Notes: a model not told the origin generated them from the sequence alone. DNA of 64,000 nucleotides from Lentisalinibacter salinarum (GCF_040706555.1 NZ_JAPDRH010000002.1:1116001-1180000); one strand, 5' to 3'. Positions 16,474 through 25,192 are shown, counted from the stretch's first letter. Made by a program: numbers and translations.

Positions 16474-17481
16474 TCACGCGAGCACGATCAGGAAGAAGGC
16501 GGCCAGGCACAGCGTCTCGGCGACCACGAGGCCGATGGCCTTCGGGCCCACGGCGGCGAGGTCCTTCAGCGAGGTCTTCATACCCAGCGCCGCAATGGCG
16601 GTGACCAGGCAGCCCCGGGAGAGTCCGATGAGCCAGTCCCGCGCGCTCTCCGGCACCAGCCCGTAACTGCCGACGACCACCAGCACCACGAACACGATCA
16701 GGAACACCGGCAGGGTGGAGCGCAGCGTGCCGCCGGCGCTCCCGGAACGGCGGTGGGTCGCCGCCAGGATCAGGAACACCACCGGCACCAGCATGGAGAC
16801 CCGCAGCAGCTTGGTGAAGGTGGCCACGTCGCCCGCCTCTTGGGACACCATATAGCCCGCCCCCACCACCTGGGCCACATCGTGGATGGTGCCGCCCAGG
16901 AAGATGCCGGCCGAGGTGTCGTCCATGGCGAAGTAGGAGACGACGATCGGATAGACGATCATCGCGATGGTACTGAGGCCCGTGACTGCGACCACCGTGA
17001 ACACGGTGTCCCGTTCCAGCCGGGCATGCTTCGGCAGCACGGCGGAGATGGCGAGCGCCGCCGAAGCCCCGCAGATGGCCGTCGCGCCCGCGGTCAGCAT
17101 GCCGAAGGACCTGGGCATGCGCAGCAGCATCGCCAGGACGAGGCCGATGCCGACGGTGCCGGCCACGCCGGCGACCACCAGTACCAGCGGCAGCGTGCCC
17201 AGCGCCGCGATGTCGTCGAAGGTGATGCGCAGCCCCAGCAGTGCCACGCCGATCCTGAGCACGCGCTTCGACGAAAACTCGATGCCCGCGGCCGTCCGCG
17301 TTCCCGGCTCCGAGAGGAAGTTGAACGCGATCCCGAGCAGCAGCGCGAGCAGCATGACCGGCCCGCCGTAGTGCTCGGCGATGAACTCGGCCGCCATGGC
17401 AACCGTGACGGCGATGGCCAGCCCCGGCAGAACGCCGCGGGCCGAGTCGACGAATCGCGAGGCGGTGGGGTCGGCCGGCAT
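16474..17481 (-). CDS. YeiH family inner-membrane putative sulfate exporter
   Basis: A 335-aa protein of about ten hydrophobic helices, matching the YeiH/UPF0324 family. Typical segments are GIEFSSKRVLRIGVALLGLR, TAGATAICGASAALAIS and GGTIHDVAQVVGAGY. The family is annotated as a sulfate exporter from limited evidence. The ATG at 17481 is preferred because the in-frame upstream sequence is non-conserved and Arg/Pro-rich. Its terminal helix ends at the convergent boundary with the DUF885 gene. The regulator often found beside yeiH (LysR) is absent here. Confidence 0.85.
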   Translation of the reverse strand: MPADPTASRFVDSARGVLPGLAIAVTVAMAAEFIAEHYGGPVMLLALLLGIAFNFLSEPGTRTAAGIEFSSKRVLRIGVALLGLRITFDDIAALGTLPLVLVVAGVAGTVGIGLVLAMLLRMPRSFGMLTAGATAICGASAALAISAVLPKHARLERDTVFTVVAVTGLSTIAMIVYPIVVSYFAMDDTSAGIFLGGTIHDVAQVVGAGYMVSQEAGDVATFTKLLRVSMLVPVVFLILAATHRRSGSAGGTLRSTLPVFLIVFVVLVVVGSYGLVPESARDWLIGLSRGCLVTAIAALGMKTSLKDLAAVGPKAIGLVVAETLCLAAFFLIVLA

Positions 17482-17705
17482 GGTGCCGGGGAGCCTACGG
17501 CCACCCGCCCGCGGAAGCAACCGATTGCGGTCGACCCCCTGCGCCCTATTGAGTTTTCGCAATACCCGCCCCCCGCGGACGGGCATAGAATGAAGTCGGG
17601 TGTGAGTACGGGCTGGCGCAGCTGCCGGGACGACGAACGCACCCGGCAGCCTCGACGCCGGCCACGGAAAGCGGAATGCGGAAGGAACCGAAGAGGCAGA
17701 GAACA

Positions 17706-18008
17706 ATGGCAAACACGAACACCGACTTCGACAAGGAACTGGACCAGCTACGTTCGGACATGGCCGACCTGCGCAAGGACATGGCAGCGCTGGTCAAGAC
17801 CATGAAGGAAGCCGGCGTCAGCGAGGGCCAGCACCTCTACGAGGAGGCGGCCGAACGGGCAAAGCACGCCCGCGACGAGGCCCGCAAGCGGGCCACGGAC
17901 GCTTACGGCGCCATCGAGAAGGAGGTGGAGGAGCGCCCTTTGACGAGCATCCTCACCGCTTTCGGCACCGGCTTCGTCATGGGGCTGATCCTGGACCGCA
18001 GACACTGA
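17706..18008 (+). CDS. DUF883 (ElaB/YqjD-type) membrane-anchored protein
   Basis: A 100-aa protein with a long coiled, charged region (residues 8-75) rich in Glu, Lys, Asp and Arg. A C-terminal membrane anchor with a glycine zipper (FGTGFVMGLIL) ends in the basic DRRH. This layout is the hallmark of ElaB/YqjD, stress-induced inner-membrane proteins that can bind ribosomes in E. coli. It is followed 11 bp later by a YqjE-like holin-superfamily protein, so the yqjD-yqjE pairing is preserved. Confidence 0.85.
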   Translation: MANTNTDFDKELDQLRSDMADLRKDMAALVKTMKEAGVSEGQHLYEEAAERAKHARDEARKRATDAYGAIEKEVEERPLTSILTAFGTGFVMGLILDRRH

Positions 18009-18019
18009 GCGGCGCCCTC

Positions 18020-18529
18020 GTGGAAGGACTCCAGAGGCTGGCCGCCCGCATCGCGGAGCGCTTCCAGAGCTGGTGGCAGCACCAGGCGGTGGCCGCCGTG
18101 CTGCTGGCGGTCTGCGCCGTGATCGTGCTGGCCGCGATCGGCTTCGCCGTCACGTCAGGCTACCTGGCATTGCGTGTCGCCATGCCCGCCTGGGCGGCGG
18201 CGCTGGTCACCGCCGGCACCCTGCTGGTCCTGGCCCTGATCGCGGGACTGGTCGCGAACAGCTACGCGCGGCGGCCGCTGCGCCGGCCCGACGGCCCCCA
18301 TGCCGGACAGCCGCATGCCCGACCGGACGAGCCCTCTCCGGTGGAACTCGCGTCCCGCATGGGGCGCAGCCTCGGCGAGAATCTCAGCCGGCGCGGCGTG
18401 CGCTCCACCGATGTGGTGATCGCCGCCCTTGTGGCGGGTGTCGCACTGGGCGTGGCGCCGGCGCTACGGGAGCGTTTAGGCAGCAAGGACGACGACGAGG
18501 AGAGGCGGCCGGGACGGCGGCGGCGCTGA
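18020..18529 (+). CDS. Phage holin superfamily III-like (YqjE-like) membrane protein
   Basis: A 169-aa protein starting at GTG. Two hydrophobic segments (residues 24-46 and 57-78) are followed by a charged linker and a third weak hydrophobic segment (VVIAALVAGVALGVAPAL), then an Arg/Asp-rich tail. The layout and position after a DUF883 gene fit YqjE, whose function is not established. It is not part of a phage; no phage genes surround it. Confidence 0.65.
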   Translation: MEGLQRLAARIAERFQSWWQHQAVAAVLLAVCAVIVLAAIGFAVTSGYLALRVAMPAWAAALVTAGTLLVLALIAGLVANSYARRPLRRPDGPHAGQPHARPDEPSPVELASRMGRSLGENLSRRGVRSTDVVIAALVAGVALGVAPALRERLGSKDDDEERRPGRRRR

Positions 18530-18536
18530 CGGCCGG

Positions 18537-18985
18537 ATGACCGGCGGCGCAACACAACCCGCGCGGTGGATGACCGTGTTCGGGACTGTGCTGCTAACAG
18601 CGCTGACGGTGCTGTCGGCGTCATCGCCGGGCTGTTCTCCTTCGTCCCCTACATCGGCCCCATCGCCTCCATCGTTCCCGCGCTGTTGATCGCCCTGACC
18701 GAGTCCCTGCCCATTGCGCTGTGGGTCACGGTGGTCTACGTGGCCGTGCAGTTCATCGAGGGCGATTTCCTCACGCCACTGATCCAGCGGCGCGCCGTCT
18801 CGCTGCCACCTGCGGTACTCTTGCTGGCACAGTTCGCGCTGGGGTTGTTCTACGGCCTGTTCGGGGTGCTGCTGGCCACGCCGCTCGCCATCGTGGTGAT
18901 CGTGGTGGTGCAGATGCTCTGGGTGCAGGGCTTGGTCGGGGAGCCGATCCGGGTGCTCGGCGACCACAGCCCGCCGGCGCGCTGA
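18537..18985 (+). pseudogene. AI-2E family transporter gene with internal deletion and frameshift
   Basis: Residues VIAGLFSFVPYIGPIASI through VQMLWVQGLVGEP, read in the frame ending at 18985, are the C-terminal third of an AI-2E/PerM-type permease (usually about 350 aa). A different frame starting at ATG 18537 reads ARWMTVFGTVLLTALTVLSA, which looks like the N-terminal first helix of the same family. The two parts meet near 18605-18625 out of frame, so about 200 internal residues are missing. This suggests one deletion removed the middle. The C-terminal part alone would carry about three or four helices and is unlikely to transport. Confidence 0.7.
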
Positions 18986-19012
18986 CGACATCGCAGCAGG
19001 AGGACGAACTTC

Positions 19013-20104
19013 ATGGGGAGACGCGCCGCGCTCCGCGCCGCACTCGCGCTCTGGCTGGCGGCGACGACTGCGGCCGCCGCTGGCGATAGCCGTAACAATA
19101 ACGGTAACGGCAACAGCAGCGAGGGCGCCGTTTCACCGGTCACCACCTCGGACTGGCGGGAGGCCGTGGTCAGCGTCACCGACCTCGACCGCACCGCCCG
19201 CTTCTTCCTGGAGATCGGCGGCTACGAGGCGAAATGGCGCGGGGCCCTCGGCGAAGGCGCCATCGCCGCCTGGGGTCTGCCGGAGACGGCGACCGGGGAG
19301 GCACTGCTCATCGGCCCGCCGGGCTACGACAGCGGCCTCGTCCGGCTGGTGCGCTTCGACAACGCCGGGCCGAGGGTGCCGATGCGCCCGGGGTCCCGCG
19401 CCTGGGACACCGGCTGCTACTTCAGCCTCATGGTCCGCATGAAGGACATGGAGGCCGTCTACGCGGATGCCATACGCCTCGGCTGGTGGACGGAAACCCC
19501 GATCACCTATCTCGAGTGGGGCGCGTCGAAACTGAACGTGGTCATCTACCGGGGTCCGGACGGGGTCCAGGTGCAGGGGTACGAGCGCCTGGCGCCGCCC
19601 CTGCCCGGGGCCATCCCCGAGTTCGAGCGCATGACCGGGCCCTTCAACGTGATGCAGATGGTGCACGACCGGGACGCCGCATACCGCTTCTTCACGGAGG
19701 TTCTCGGCTTCGCCACCTTCTTCAACGGCCCGCCCTACGTCGCCGATGAACCCACGCCGATGCCGCTGGGCATCCCGGTGAACCTGACGACGAAGATCCC
19801 CTACCGGGCCGCGATAGTCTTTCCCACGCCGGGCGAATTCGGCCGCATCGAGATGATCGAGATCATGGGGCTGGACGGCCGGGATTACGCCGACCGCTGC
19901 CATGCGCCCAACCTCGGCATCCTGGCCGTGCGCTTTCCGGTGGAGGACGTCGACTCAGCGCTGGCGACGATCGAGGCCCGAGGATGGACGATCGCCGCGC
20001 CGATCCGGAAACTAGCGCTGGAACCCTGGGGCGCCGTGCGTCTGTTCGACGTGAAGACGCCGGACGGCGCTGTCGTCCAGTTCTTCGACAGGGCGCCGGA
20101 ATAG
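19013..20104 (+). CDS. Exported protein with two VOC (glyoxalase-fold) domains
   Basis: A 363-aa protein. The first 23 residues form a signal peptide (ALRAALALWLAATTAAAAG), followed by an Asn/Gly-rich spacer. Domain 1 begins at WREAVVSVTDLDRTARFFLE and domain 2 at VMQMVHDRDAAYRFFTEVLG. Both have the paired beta-alpha-beta-beta-beta units of the vicinal oxygen chelate superfamily. Secretion is unusual for VOC enzymes. Substrate cannot be inferred. It lies 53 bp before two HupE-like genes and may share their transcript. Confidence 0.8.
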   Translation: MGRRAALRAALALWLAATTAAAAGDSRNNNGNGNSSEGAVSPVTTSDWREAVVSVTDLDRTARFFLEIGGYEAKWRGALGEGAIAAWGLPETATGEALLIGPPGYDSGLVRLVRFDNAGPRVPMRPGSRAWDTGCYFSLMVRMKDMEAVYADAIRLGWWTETPITYLEWGASKLNVVIYRGPDGVQVQGYERLAPPLPGAIPEFERMTGPFNVMQMVHDRDAAYRFFTEVLGFATFFNGPPYVADEPTPMPLGIPVNLTTKIPYRAAIVFPTPGEFGRIEMIEIMGLDGRDYADRCHAPNLGILAVRFPVEDVDSALATIEARGWTIAAPIRKLALEPWGAVRLFDVKTPDGAVVQFFDRAPE

Positions 20105-20156
20105 CGGTCACGACGCCTCGGCGCGCACACCCGGGCAGGAGGAGGGAGACCGGACC

Positions 20157-20744
20157 ATGACCCTGATACGAACCATCATCGCCACGCTGTTTCTGCTGCT
20201 GCTCGCCGACGCGGCCCTGGCCCACGAAGCGGAAGGCTTCGCCGGCGGCTTCGTCAGCGGTCTTCTGCATCCGCTGTTCGGCTGGGATCACGTCGTCGCC
20301 ATGATCGCCGTCGGCCTGTGGGGCGCGTTCCTGGGCGTGCCGGCCATCTGGCTGCTGCCGGTGGTATTCCCACTGGTGATGGCCGTCGGCGGCGCGGCGG
20401 GCGTGGCGGGCATGCCCTTGCCCGCCGTGGAAGCGGGTATCGCGGCATCGGCTCTCGTCCTGGGCGCCATGGTCGCCCTGGCCGCGCGGCCGCCGCTGTG
20501 GGCCGCCGCCGCCATCGTCGGCGTCTTCGCCGTATTCCACGGCCATGCCCACGGCACCGAGCTGCCGCACGCGGCCGGCCCGCTGGCCTACAGCGCCGGC
20601 TTCGTCATCTCGACCGGCCTGCTGCATCTCTCCGGCATCGCCCTCGGCCTCGCCGCGCGCTGGCGCGCCGGCCGCGTCGCCATACGGGCCGGCGGCGGAG
20701 CGATCGCGCTCGCGGGGGTGGGCTTCCTGACCGGCGTGCTGTGA
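20157..20744 (+). CDS. HupE/UreJ family membrane protein
   Basis: A 195-aa protein with a cleavable signal (ending ADAALAHEA) and about six membrane helices. The family motif HPLFGWDH is at residues 39-46. A histidine-rich loop, FHGHAHGTELPHAAG, lies mid-protein. HupE/UreJ proteins are nickel or cobalt permeases in characterised cases, and the histidines are candidate ligands. No hydrogenase or urease genes are nearby, so the metal is undetermined. The ribosome site GGAGGGAGA is strong. The stop overlaps the next start. Confidence 0.87.
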   Translation: MTLIRTIIATLFLLLLADAALAHEAEGFAGGFVSGLLHPLFGWDHVVAMIAVGLWGAFLGVPAIWLLPVVFPLVMAVGGAAGVAGMPLPAVEAGIAASALVLGAMVALAARPPLWAAAAIVGVFAVFHGHAHGTELPHAAGPLAYSAGFVISTGLLHLSGIALGLAARWRAGRVAIRAGGGAIALAGVGFLTGVL

Positions 20745-21340
20745 TACCGAAGGCGGCCCTGCTCCTCGCAGCGGCTCTGGGCGTCCTGCCGGCCACGGCC
20801 CATGCCCACAGCCCCGTCGAGGGGATGAACGAGTTCTATAATGGCGTGCTGCATCCGCTGCTGGTGCCGGCCCACGTACTGCTCATACTCGCCACCGGCC
20901 TGTTCCTCGGGCAGCGGGGGCCGCGGGAGAACCGGCTCGCCCTGCCCGCCTTCCTCCTGGCCGCCGCGGCGGGACTGGCCCTGGCCGGATCCCCCATGGC
21001 TCCCGATACCGTCCGGGCGTTACTGCTGGCCGGCACGATGGCCATCGGGCTGCTGATTGCCGTCGGCCGCAGGGCGCCGCTGCCGCTCTATCCGGCCGCG
21101 GGCGCCTTCGCGGGCCTCTTCCTCGGGCTCGACTCCACGCCCGAGGCGCTGGAGGGCCGGGAGCGGATAGTGGCGCTGGTCGGCACCGGCGTCGGCCTCA
21201 ACCTCTGGCTGATCTACGCCTGCGGAATCGCGGATTTCTTCAGCAAGAAGCCCTGGCAGCGCATCGGGCTGAGGATCCTGGGCTCATGGGTGGCGGCCAG
21301 CTCCCTACTGGTGCTGGCACTGACCGCCTCGTCTCGCTGA
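20741..21340 (+). CDS. Second HupE/UreJ-like membrane protein
   Basis: A 199-aa protein starting at GTG, coupled to the first HupE gene by a GTGA overlap. A signal-like start (LLLAAALGVLPATAHAHS) precedes a motif VLHPLLVPAHVLL. This aligns with the HPLxGxDH motif of the first protein but lacks the G-x-D part, keeping only His-Pro and the final His. Six hydrophobic segments follow. Having two unequal paralogues in one unit suggests either a heteromeric permease or divergence to another substrate. Confidence 0.78.
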   Translation: MIPKAALLLAAALGVLPATAHAHSPVEGMNEFYNGVLHPLLVPAHVLLILATGLFLGQRGPRENRLALPAFLLAAAAGLALAGSPMAPDTVRALLLAGTMAIGLLIAVGRRAPLPLYPAAGAFAGLFLGLDSTPEALEGRERIVALVGTGVGLNLWLIYACGIADFFSKKPWQRIGLRILGSWVAASSLLVLALTASSR

Positions 21341-21441
21341 CCCCCGCCCGGCAACCGAGGGTCCGGAACCGTGAAGTGACTCGCGGCGGCGGACGCGGGT
21401 CGGAGCTAACGTTCACCTGGTCGATGGAATAGGACGCGCCG

Positions 21442-21645
21442 ATGCAGAGTCTATGGTTGCCCGCGTGGCTGTATCGCCTGCTTCCGCTGCTCTATCTCGC
21501 CGGCGGCGGCCTGATGTTTCACCTGTTCGGCGACGAGACCATGGGACGATTCAGCGGGCTCCTGCTGTGTGCCGCCGGGCTTCTGATCTGGGGTCTGCGA
21601 CTGTATGCGCGGAGAGCGGCTGCCCGGCGAGACCCCCGAGCGTGA
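21442..21645 (+). CDS. Small membrane protein, unknown
   Basis: A 67-aa protein with two hydrophobic segments (LYRLLPLLYLAGGGLMFHLF and FSGLLLCAAGLLIWGLRLY) and a basic tail. No family is recognised. It ends 15 bp before the stop of the convergent gene on the other strand. Confidence 0.5.
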   Translation: MQSLWLPAWLYRLLPLLYLAGGGLMFHLFGDETMGRFSGLLLCAAGLLIWGLRLYARRAAARRDPRA

Positions 21646-21660
21646 GGGCGCGGCGTACGA

Positions 21661-22407
21661 TCAGCCGAACAGCCCTTCCACGAATGTCGCCCAACCTGCG
21701 GAGCCCGCAATGACGAGCTTCGCAAGCATCGCGGCCGCGAAGAGCGCGACGCCGGCGAGAGTCGCCCAGTGCGTCCGACGGCGCGTGCGGATGTCGTAGA
21801 CGATCAACGCCGCCAGCAGCGCCAGCTCGATCACGAGAATCATCGGGGCGGGAAGCCCGGCCGTGGCGACCAGCCGCGCGACGGCCGGATCCATGATCAG
21901 TATCCCCGCAAGCAACATGAATCGCTTGTGCGCAGCGGCGTTGTGTCGATTGACGAAGGCGAGCGCGAACGCGGCCGTGAAATTCACGATATCGGTGAAC
22001 GGGAACATCACCGATGCCGCCGGCGGCAGGCCGGCGATGCTCCAGTCCGGGCGGGCGTAGGCACCGCCGATGACGGCGAACCCGAGCACGACGATGGCCA
22101 GCGCGAGGATGAGACTCGCCGCCCCGATGCGCCGGTGCAGCCGCGGGTTGCCGGCACCGATCAGCCGCGCCTGGGCGATGAACAGCACGAACCAGCCGGC
22201 GAATATGGCGCCGTGAACATGCAGCAGGACCGGCATGGCAGCCGGCCCGCCCGGGCGCGAAAGCGCGGGCGGCACGAAGCCGGCTATCACCAGCGCGAGG
22301 AGCACGAGACCCATCACCGGGAAGAAGACTTCGCCACGTCGGGCGTTCGCAGTCGTCACAACGCACCGGTACCGTGGGCGGCCGGCACGTCGCGGCGAAG
22401 CTTCCAT
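21661..22407 (-). CDS. Multi-pass membrane protein, DUF2306-like
   Basis: About 230-248 aa with six or seven hydrophobic helices. Conserved-looking features are LLHVHGAIFAGWFVLFIAQ and NPRLHRRIG, a pattern of histidines between helices seen in DUF2306-type proteins and possibly haem-binding. A later GTG start (22362, VVTTANARRGEVFFP) is also plausible, because the first 15 residues are Arg/Pro-rich. It is divergent from the CIA30 gene across about 200 bp with no clear promoter. Confidence 0.65.
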   Translation of the reverse strand: MEASPRRAGRPRYRCVVTTANARRGEVFFPVMGLVLLALVIAGFVPPALSRPGGPAAMPVLLHVHGAIFAGWFVLFIAQARLIGAGNPRLHRRIGAASLILALAIVVLGFAVIGGAYARPDWSIAGLPPAASVMFPFTDIVNFTAAFALAFVNRHNAAAHKRFMLLAGILIMDPAVARLVATAGLPAPMILVIELALLAALIVYDIRTRRRTHWATLAGVALFAAAMLAKLVIAGSAGWATFVEGLFG

Positions 22408-22615
22408 TCGGAGAGATTACGATTGACCATGAAACGACTCCCGGCGCCGCCGCAGGCGCGGAACGGCCGCAGTATAGCCGACGCGATTCCCCGGTTGCCG
22501 CGGCAGACCAGTCCCCGCAAACTGCACGAATGAACACGGCTCTCCACCGTACCGGGTTACCGGCACTCGGCTCGGGCATGACCCGGCTCGTAACGCGTTC
22601 GCGCGCCCCTGGCCG

Positions 22616-23200
22616 GTGATCGGGCGTGCCCTCTTGCTCGGACTCGTGCTGATGACGGCTGCGGGGACACCGTCCGACGGCGAAGACACGGCCCGGCAGG
22701 GCCGGCTGGTGACGGACTTCACCCGTGCGAGTGCCGATCTGGGCTGGTACGTCGTGAACGACAACGTCATGGGCGGACGCAGCGAGGGCGGGTTCGAGCT
22801 GCAGCCGGGGGAGCTGCGCTTCTCGGGTAGCACCAATACCCGGGGCGGCGGTTTCAGCTCGATCCGCACCGGGCCGCTGCAGCTGGACCTGTCTCGGTAT
22901 GACGCGATCCGCCTTCGCGTGAGGGGGGACGGTCGCCGCTACACGTGGCGCCTGACGACGGACGCCCGCCATTACGGCCGGCCGGTCGCCTACTGGGCCG
23001 ACTTCGATACGGTTGCGGGCGACTGGCATACCGTCGACGTGCCGTTTTCGCGTTTCGTGCCGAGATTCCGCGGCACCGAGCTGGCCGGACCGCCGCTCGA
23101 CATGAGCGCCATTGCCGGCATGGGCCTGATGATCTACGACAAGCACGACGGACCGTTCGAGCTGCAACTCGCGACCATTCATGCCGTAGCCGGCCACTGA
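22616..23200 (+). CDS. CIA30 family protein (complex I intermediate-associated protein 30 domain)
   Basis: A 194-aa protein starting at GTG. A hydrophobic signal-like segment (LLLGLVLMTAAGTP) precedes a jelly-roll domain with the signature VNDNVMGGRSEGGF, then GGFSSIRT and LMIYDKHDGPFELQL. The fold resembles carbohydrate-binding modules. Bacterial members have no established function, and the link to complex I comes only from the eukaryotic homologue. The signal suggests the periplasm. Confidence 0.8.
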   Translation: MIGRALLLGLVLMTAAGTPSDGEDTARQGRLVTDFTRASADLGWYVVNDNVMGGRSEGGFELQPGELRFSGSTNTRGGGFSSIRTGPLQLDLSRYDAIRLRVRGDGRRYTWRLTTDARHYGRPVAYWADFDTVAGDWHTVDVPFSRFVPRFRGTELAGPPLDMSAIAGMGLMIYDKHDGPFELQLATIHAVAGH

Positions 23201-23294
23201 GCATCGACGAGGTCGCCGGGGCGCGCGCAGGCCTCGGCATTCGGCGGCAGAAGGGCGTGGCGGCAAACGCCCGGCGTGAGTTCGGCACCGCTGC

Positions 23295-23349
23295 GGTGCA
23301 TTCGGTTGTTGCATTGCACCACCTGCAGGCGGAACTCGAGCCTGCAGGT
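23295..23349. repeat. Two adjacent inverted repeats upstream of the lysR gene
   Basis: GGTGCA (23295-23300) pairs with TGCACC (23315-23320). Immediately after, ACCTGCAGGC (23321-23330) pairs perfectly with GCCTGCAGGT (23340-23349) across 9 nt. No T-run follows, so neither is a typical terminator. They lie 120-175 bp before the lysR start in a 268-bp gap otherwise empty apart from an AT-rich patch near 23389-23410. Confidence 0.6.
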
Positions 23350-23468
23350 CCGTCGAACAAGCGATTGGTCGGGCCGCGTGCCTGGCATATTTCTTGCTTA
23401 AGTTTTTCGTTGCCCTGCCCACGGTCGACCCGGGCGAGAGGGCGTCGCTTTCGCGTGCACGACAGATC

Positions 23469-24353
23469 ATGCGCTTGCCGTCCCTGAATCACCTGCGAAC
23501 CTTTCAGCTGGCAGCTCGCCATCTCAGCTTCAAGAATGCTGCCGAAGAGTTGTTCGTGACTCCCTCGGCTGTCAGCCATCAGGTCCGCGCGCTCGAGAGC
23601 CGGCTCGGCGTGACGCTGTTCAACCGCAGGACCCGGTCGCTGGAGCTCACGGACGCCGGGCAAGCGTACTTCTCCACGCTCGACACGCTGTTCGCGCGGC
23701 TGGAATCGGAGACCGATCAGCTCCGTGACCGCTACGGTCGCGACATCCTGCGGCTCTCGCTGCCGCCGTTCTTCGCCAGCGAAGCGCTGCTGCCCGCGAT
23801 CGCCTCCTACCAGGAACAGCATCCCGCCACGGATATCCGCATCGTGACCCAGCCCAGCAGCATGGACGTACACCCGGCGGAGGCGGACATCTCGATCCTG
23901 GTGGGGAACGGCCAGTGGCAGGGTCTGGAGGCGCACCGCCTGTTCGCCCACCGCTTCGTCGTGGCGTGCGCACCGTCACTGCTCGCCGAGATCGGCCTGC
24001 GGTCAGCCGACCAGCTCGACGGACAGACACTGATCGTGCACGAAGGCAGACGCAACGCGTGGGACCGCTGGAGCGACTCGGTCGGCGTCCCCCGGATCCG
24101 TCCGGGCAAGCTGATCCGCCTGGACTCCATGTCGGCCATCGCCCGCGCCGCCGAGAAGGGACTCGGCATCGCGCTGGTGTCCTGGCCTCTCGGCAAGGCC
24201 TGGTTCGACTCCGGCGGCCTGACCCGTGTCTTCGAGGAGGAATTCGACACTGGCGACAGCTTCTTCCTCGTCCTCAGACCGGAAGAGAGCGCCCGTCAGG
24301 AGGTGCAGAACCTGAAGACCTGGCTGCTGGACAACTTCTACACGGACGAGTGA
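23469..24353 (+). CDS. LysR family regulator, GcvA-like
   Basis: A 294-aa regulator. The winged HTH (residues 1-65) contains HLRTFQLAARHLSFKNAAEE and VTPSAVSHQVRALESRLG, the GcvA/AmpR pattern. Residues 90-294 are the effector-binding domain. The ATG at 23469 gives the standard N terminus RLPSLNHLRTF. The target is unknown because neighbouring genes (CIA30, a small exported protein) are uncharacterised. The inverted repeats upstream could be an autoregulatory site. Confidence 0.9.
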   Translation: MRLPSLNHLRTFQLAARHLSFKNAAEELFVTPSAVSHQVRALESRLGVTLFNRRTRSLELTDAGQAYFSTLDTLFARLESETDQLRDRYGRDILRLSLPPFFASEALLPAIASYQEQHPATDIRIVTQPSSMDVHPAEADISILVGNGQWQGLEAHRLFAHRFVVACAPSLLAEIGLRSADQLDGQTLIVHEGRRNAWDRWSDSVGVPRIRPGKLIRLDSMSAIARAAEKGLGIALVSWPLGKAWFDSGGLTRVFEEEFDTGDSFFLVLRPEESARQEVQNLKTWLLDNFYTDE

Positions 24354-24455
24354 GCAGGATTCGTCCGCCGACGAGAATTGACCGTTTGTCGCCGCCGCTG
24401 CAGCGCCATAGCCTGACTCGCGTCCCTGGAACAACCGTCGTGAAGGAGCTGCCCG

Positions 24456-24812
24456 ATGAATCGTATGTTGCCGAGAGCCGTGCTGGCGGTCGCTTTAACG
24501 GCCGCTGGGGCCGGGCTGGCGAACGCCGGTGCAACGGAACGAGACGCGGTCGAGGCCTGTACCGCCAGGCTGATCGAGGGCATCGGCGAGCTGCAGGGCG
24601 CGCCGCCGGCCTACGAGATCGCCGGCCGTCACGGCACCGATGAGGACTTCACCAGCGAACTCTTCCGGTCACCGGCCGGGGCGCGGAATTACCGCTACAC
24701 GCTCGAAGTCACCGGCAAGGCGGGCGGCCCTGTCCTCTGGAAGGGCGAATGCGTTGTCGACAGCCGCGCCAGAGTCAGATGGCTGCGCATCACCGACACG
24801 ACGGCGCGCTAG
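24456..24812 (+). CDS. Small exported protein of unknown function
   Basis: A 118-aa protein with a clear signal peptide (LPRAVLAVALTAAGAGLANAG). Two cysteines (EACTAR and KGECVV) could form a disulfide. The mature part ends with WKGECVVDSRARVRWLRI, similar in style to small periplasmic proteins. A ribosome site (GAAGGAG) is well placed. No family is recognised. It follows the LysR gene by 102 bp on the same strand. Confidence 0.65.
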   Translation: MNRMLPRAVLAVALTAAGAGLANAGATERDAVEACTARLIEGIGELQGAPPAYEIAGRHGTDEDFTSELFRSPAGARNYRYTLEVTGKAGGPVLWKGECVVDSRARVRWLRITDTTAR

Positions 24813-24984
24813 GCCGGAGACCCGGCCCTGCACCCCCATGATCCATCGCTCAGCGAAAATCCCGGGTCCGGCGTGCTGCGGATTCTCTCCCCCGAAATCC
24901 GCAGCCGCCGACCCTGGGTACCCGAGCCACGCAGCTCCCGATCACGCGCCGCATCCGTTGGCGGCACCGCGCTAGCGCCCGGCC

Positions 24985-25167
24985 GTGGTCTATACCGACG
25001 TCTACTTCCTGGGCGCCGCGGGGGCAATGGGAGCTCTCCTCCTCGCGACGTCGGTCCTCTGGATTCGGCACCGGTATCCGCTCCGGCGCGGCAGCCGGGG
25101 AGACGGCCCGCCCGCGCAGCACGGCCATCCCCGGACGGACACCCCGGCACGAGAGCAGATTCCGTAA
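24985..25167 (+). CDS. Possible 60-aa single-pass membrane protein
   Basis: From a GTG start, FLGAAGAMGALLLATSVLWI forms one membrane helix followed by a basic, Pro-rich tail. There is no good ribosome site and no recognised family, so this may not be a gene. Confidence 0.3.
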   Translation: MVYTDVYFLGAAGAMGALLLATSVLWIRHRYPLRRGSRGDGPPAQHGHPRTDTPAREQIP

Positions 25168-25174
25168 TCTGACG

Positions 25175-25192
25175 ATTTCCGACGACGGAAAT
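25175..25192. repeat. Perfect inverted repeat, possible operator
   Basis: ATTTCCG (25175-25181), loop ACGA, CGGAAAT (25186-25192). It has the size of a dimeric regulator site and lies in the AT-rich porin upstream region. No T-run follows. Confidence 0.45.

Noticed and set aside
18020..18529. Prophage remnant suggested by the holin-like protein
   Set aside because: It pairs with a DUF883 gene as yqjD-yqjE do, and no phage gene, integrase or attachment site is nearby.
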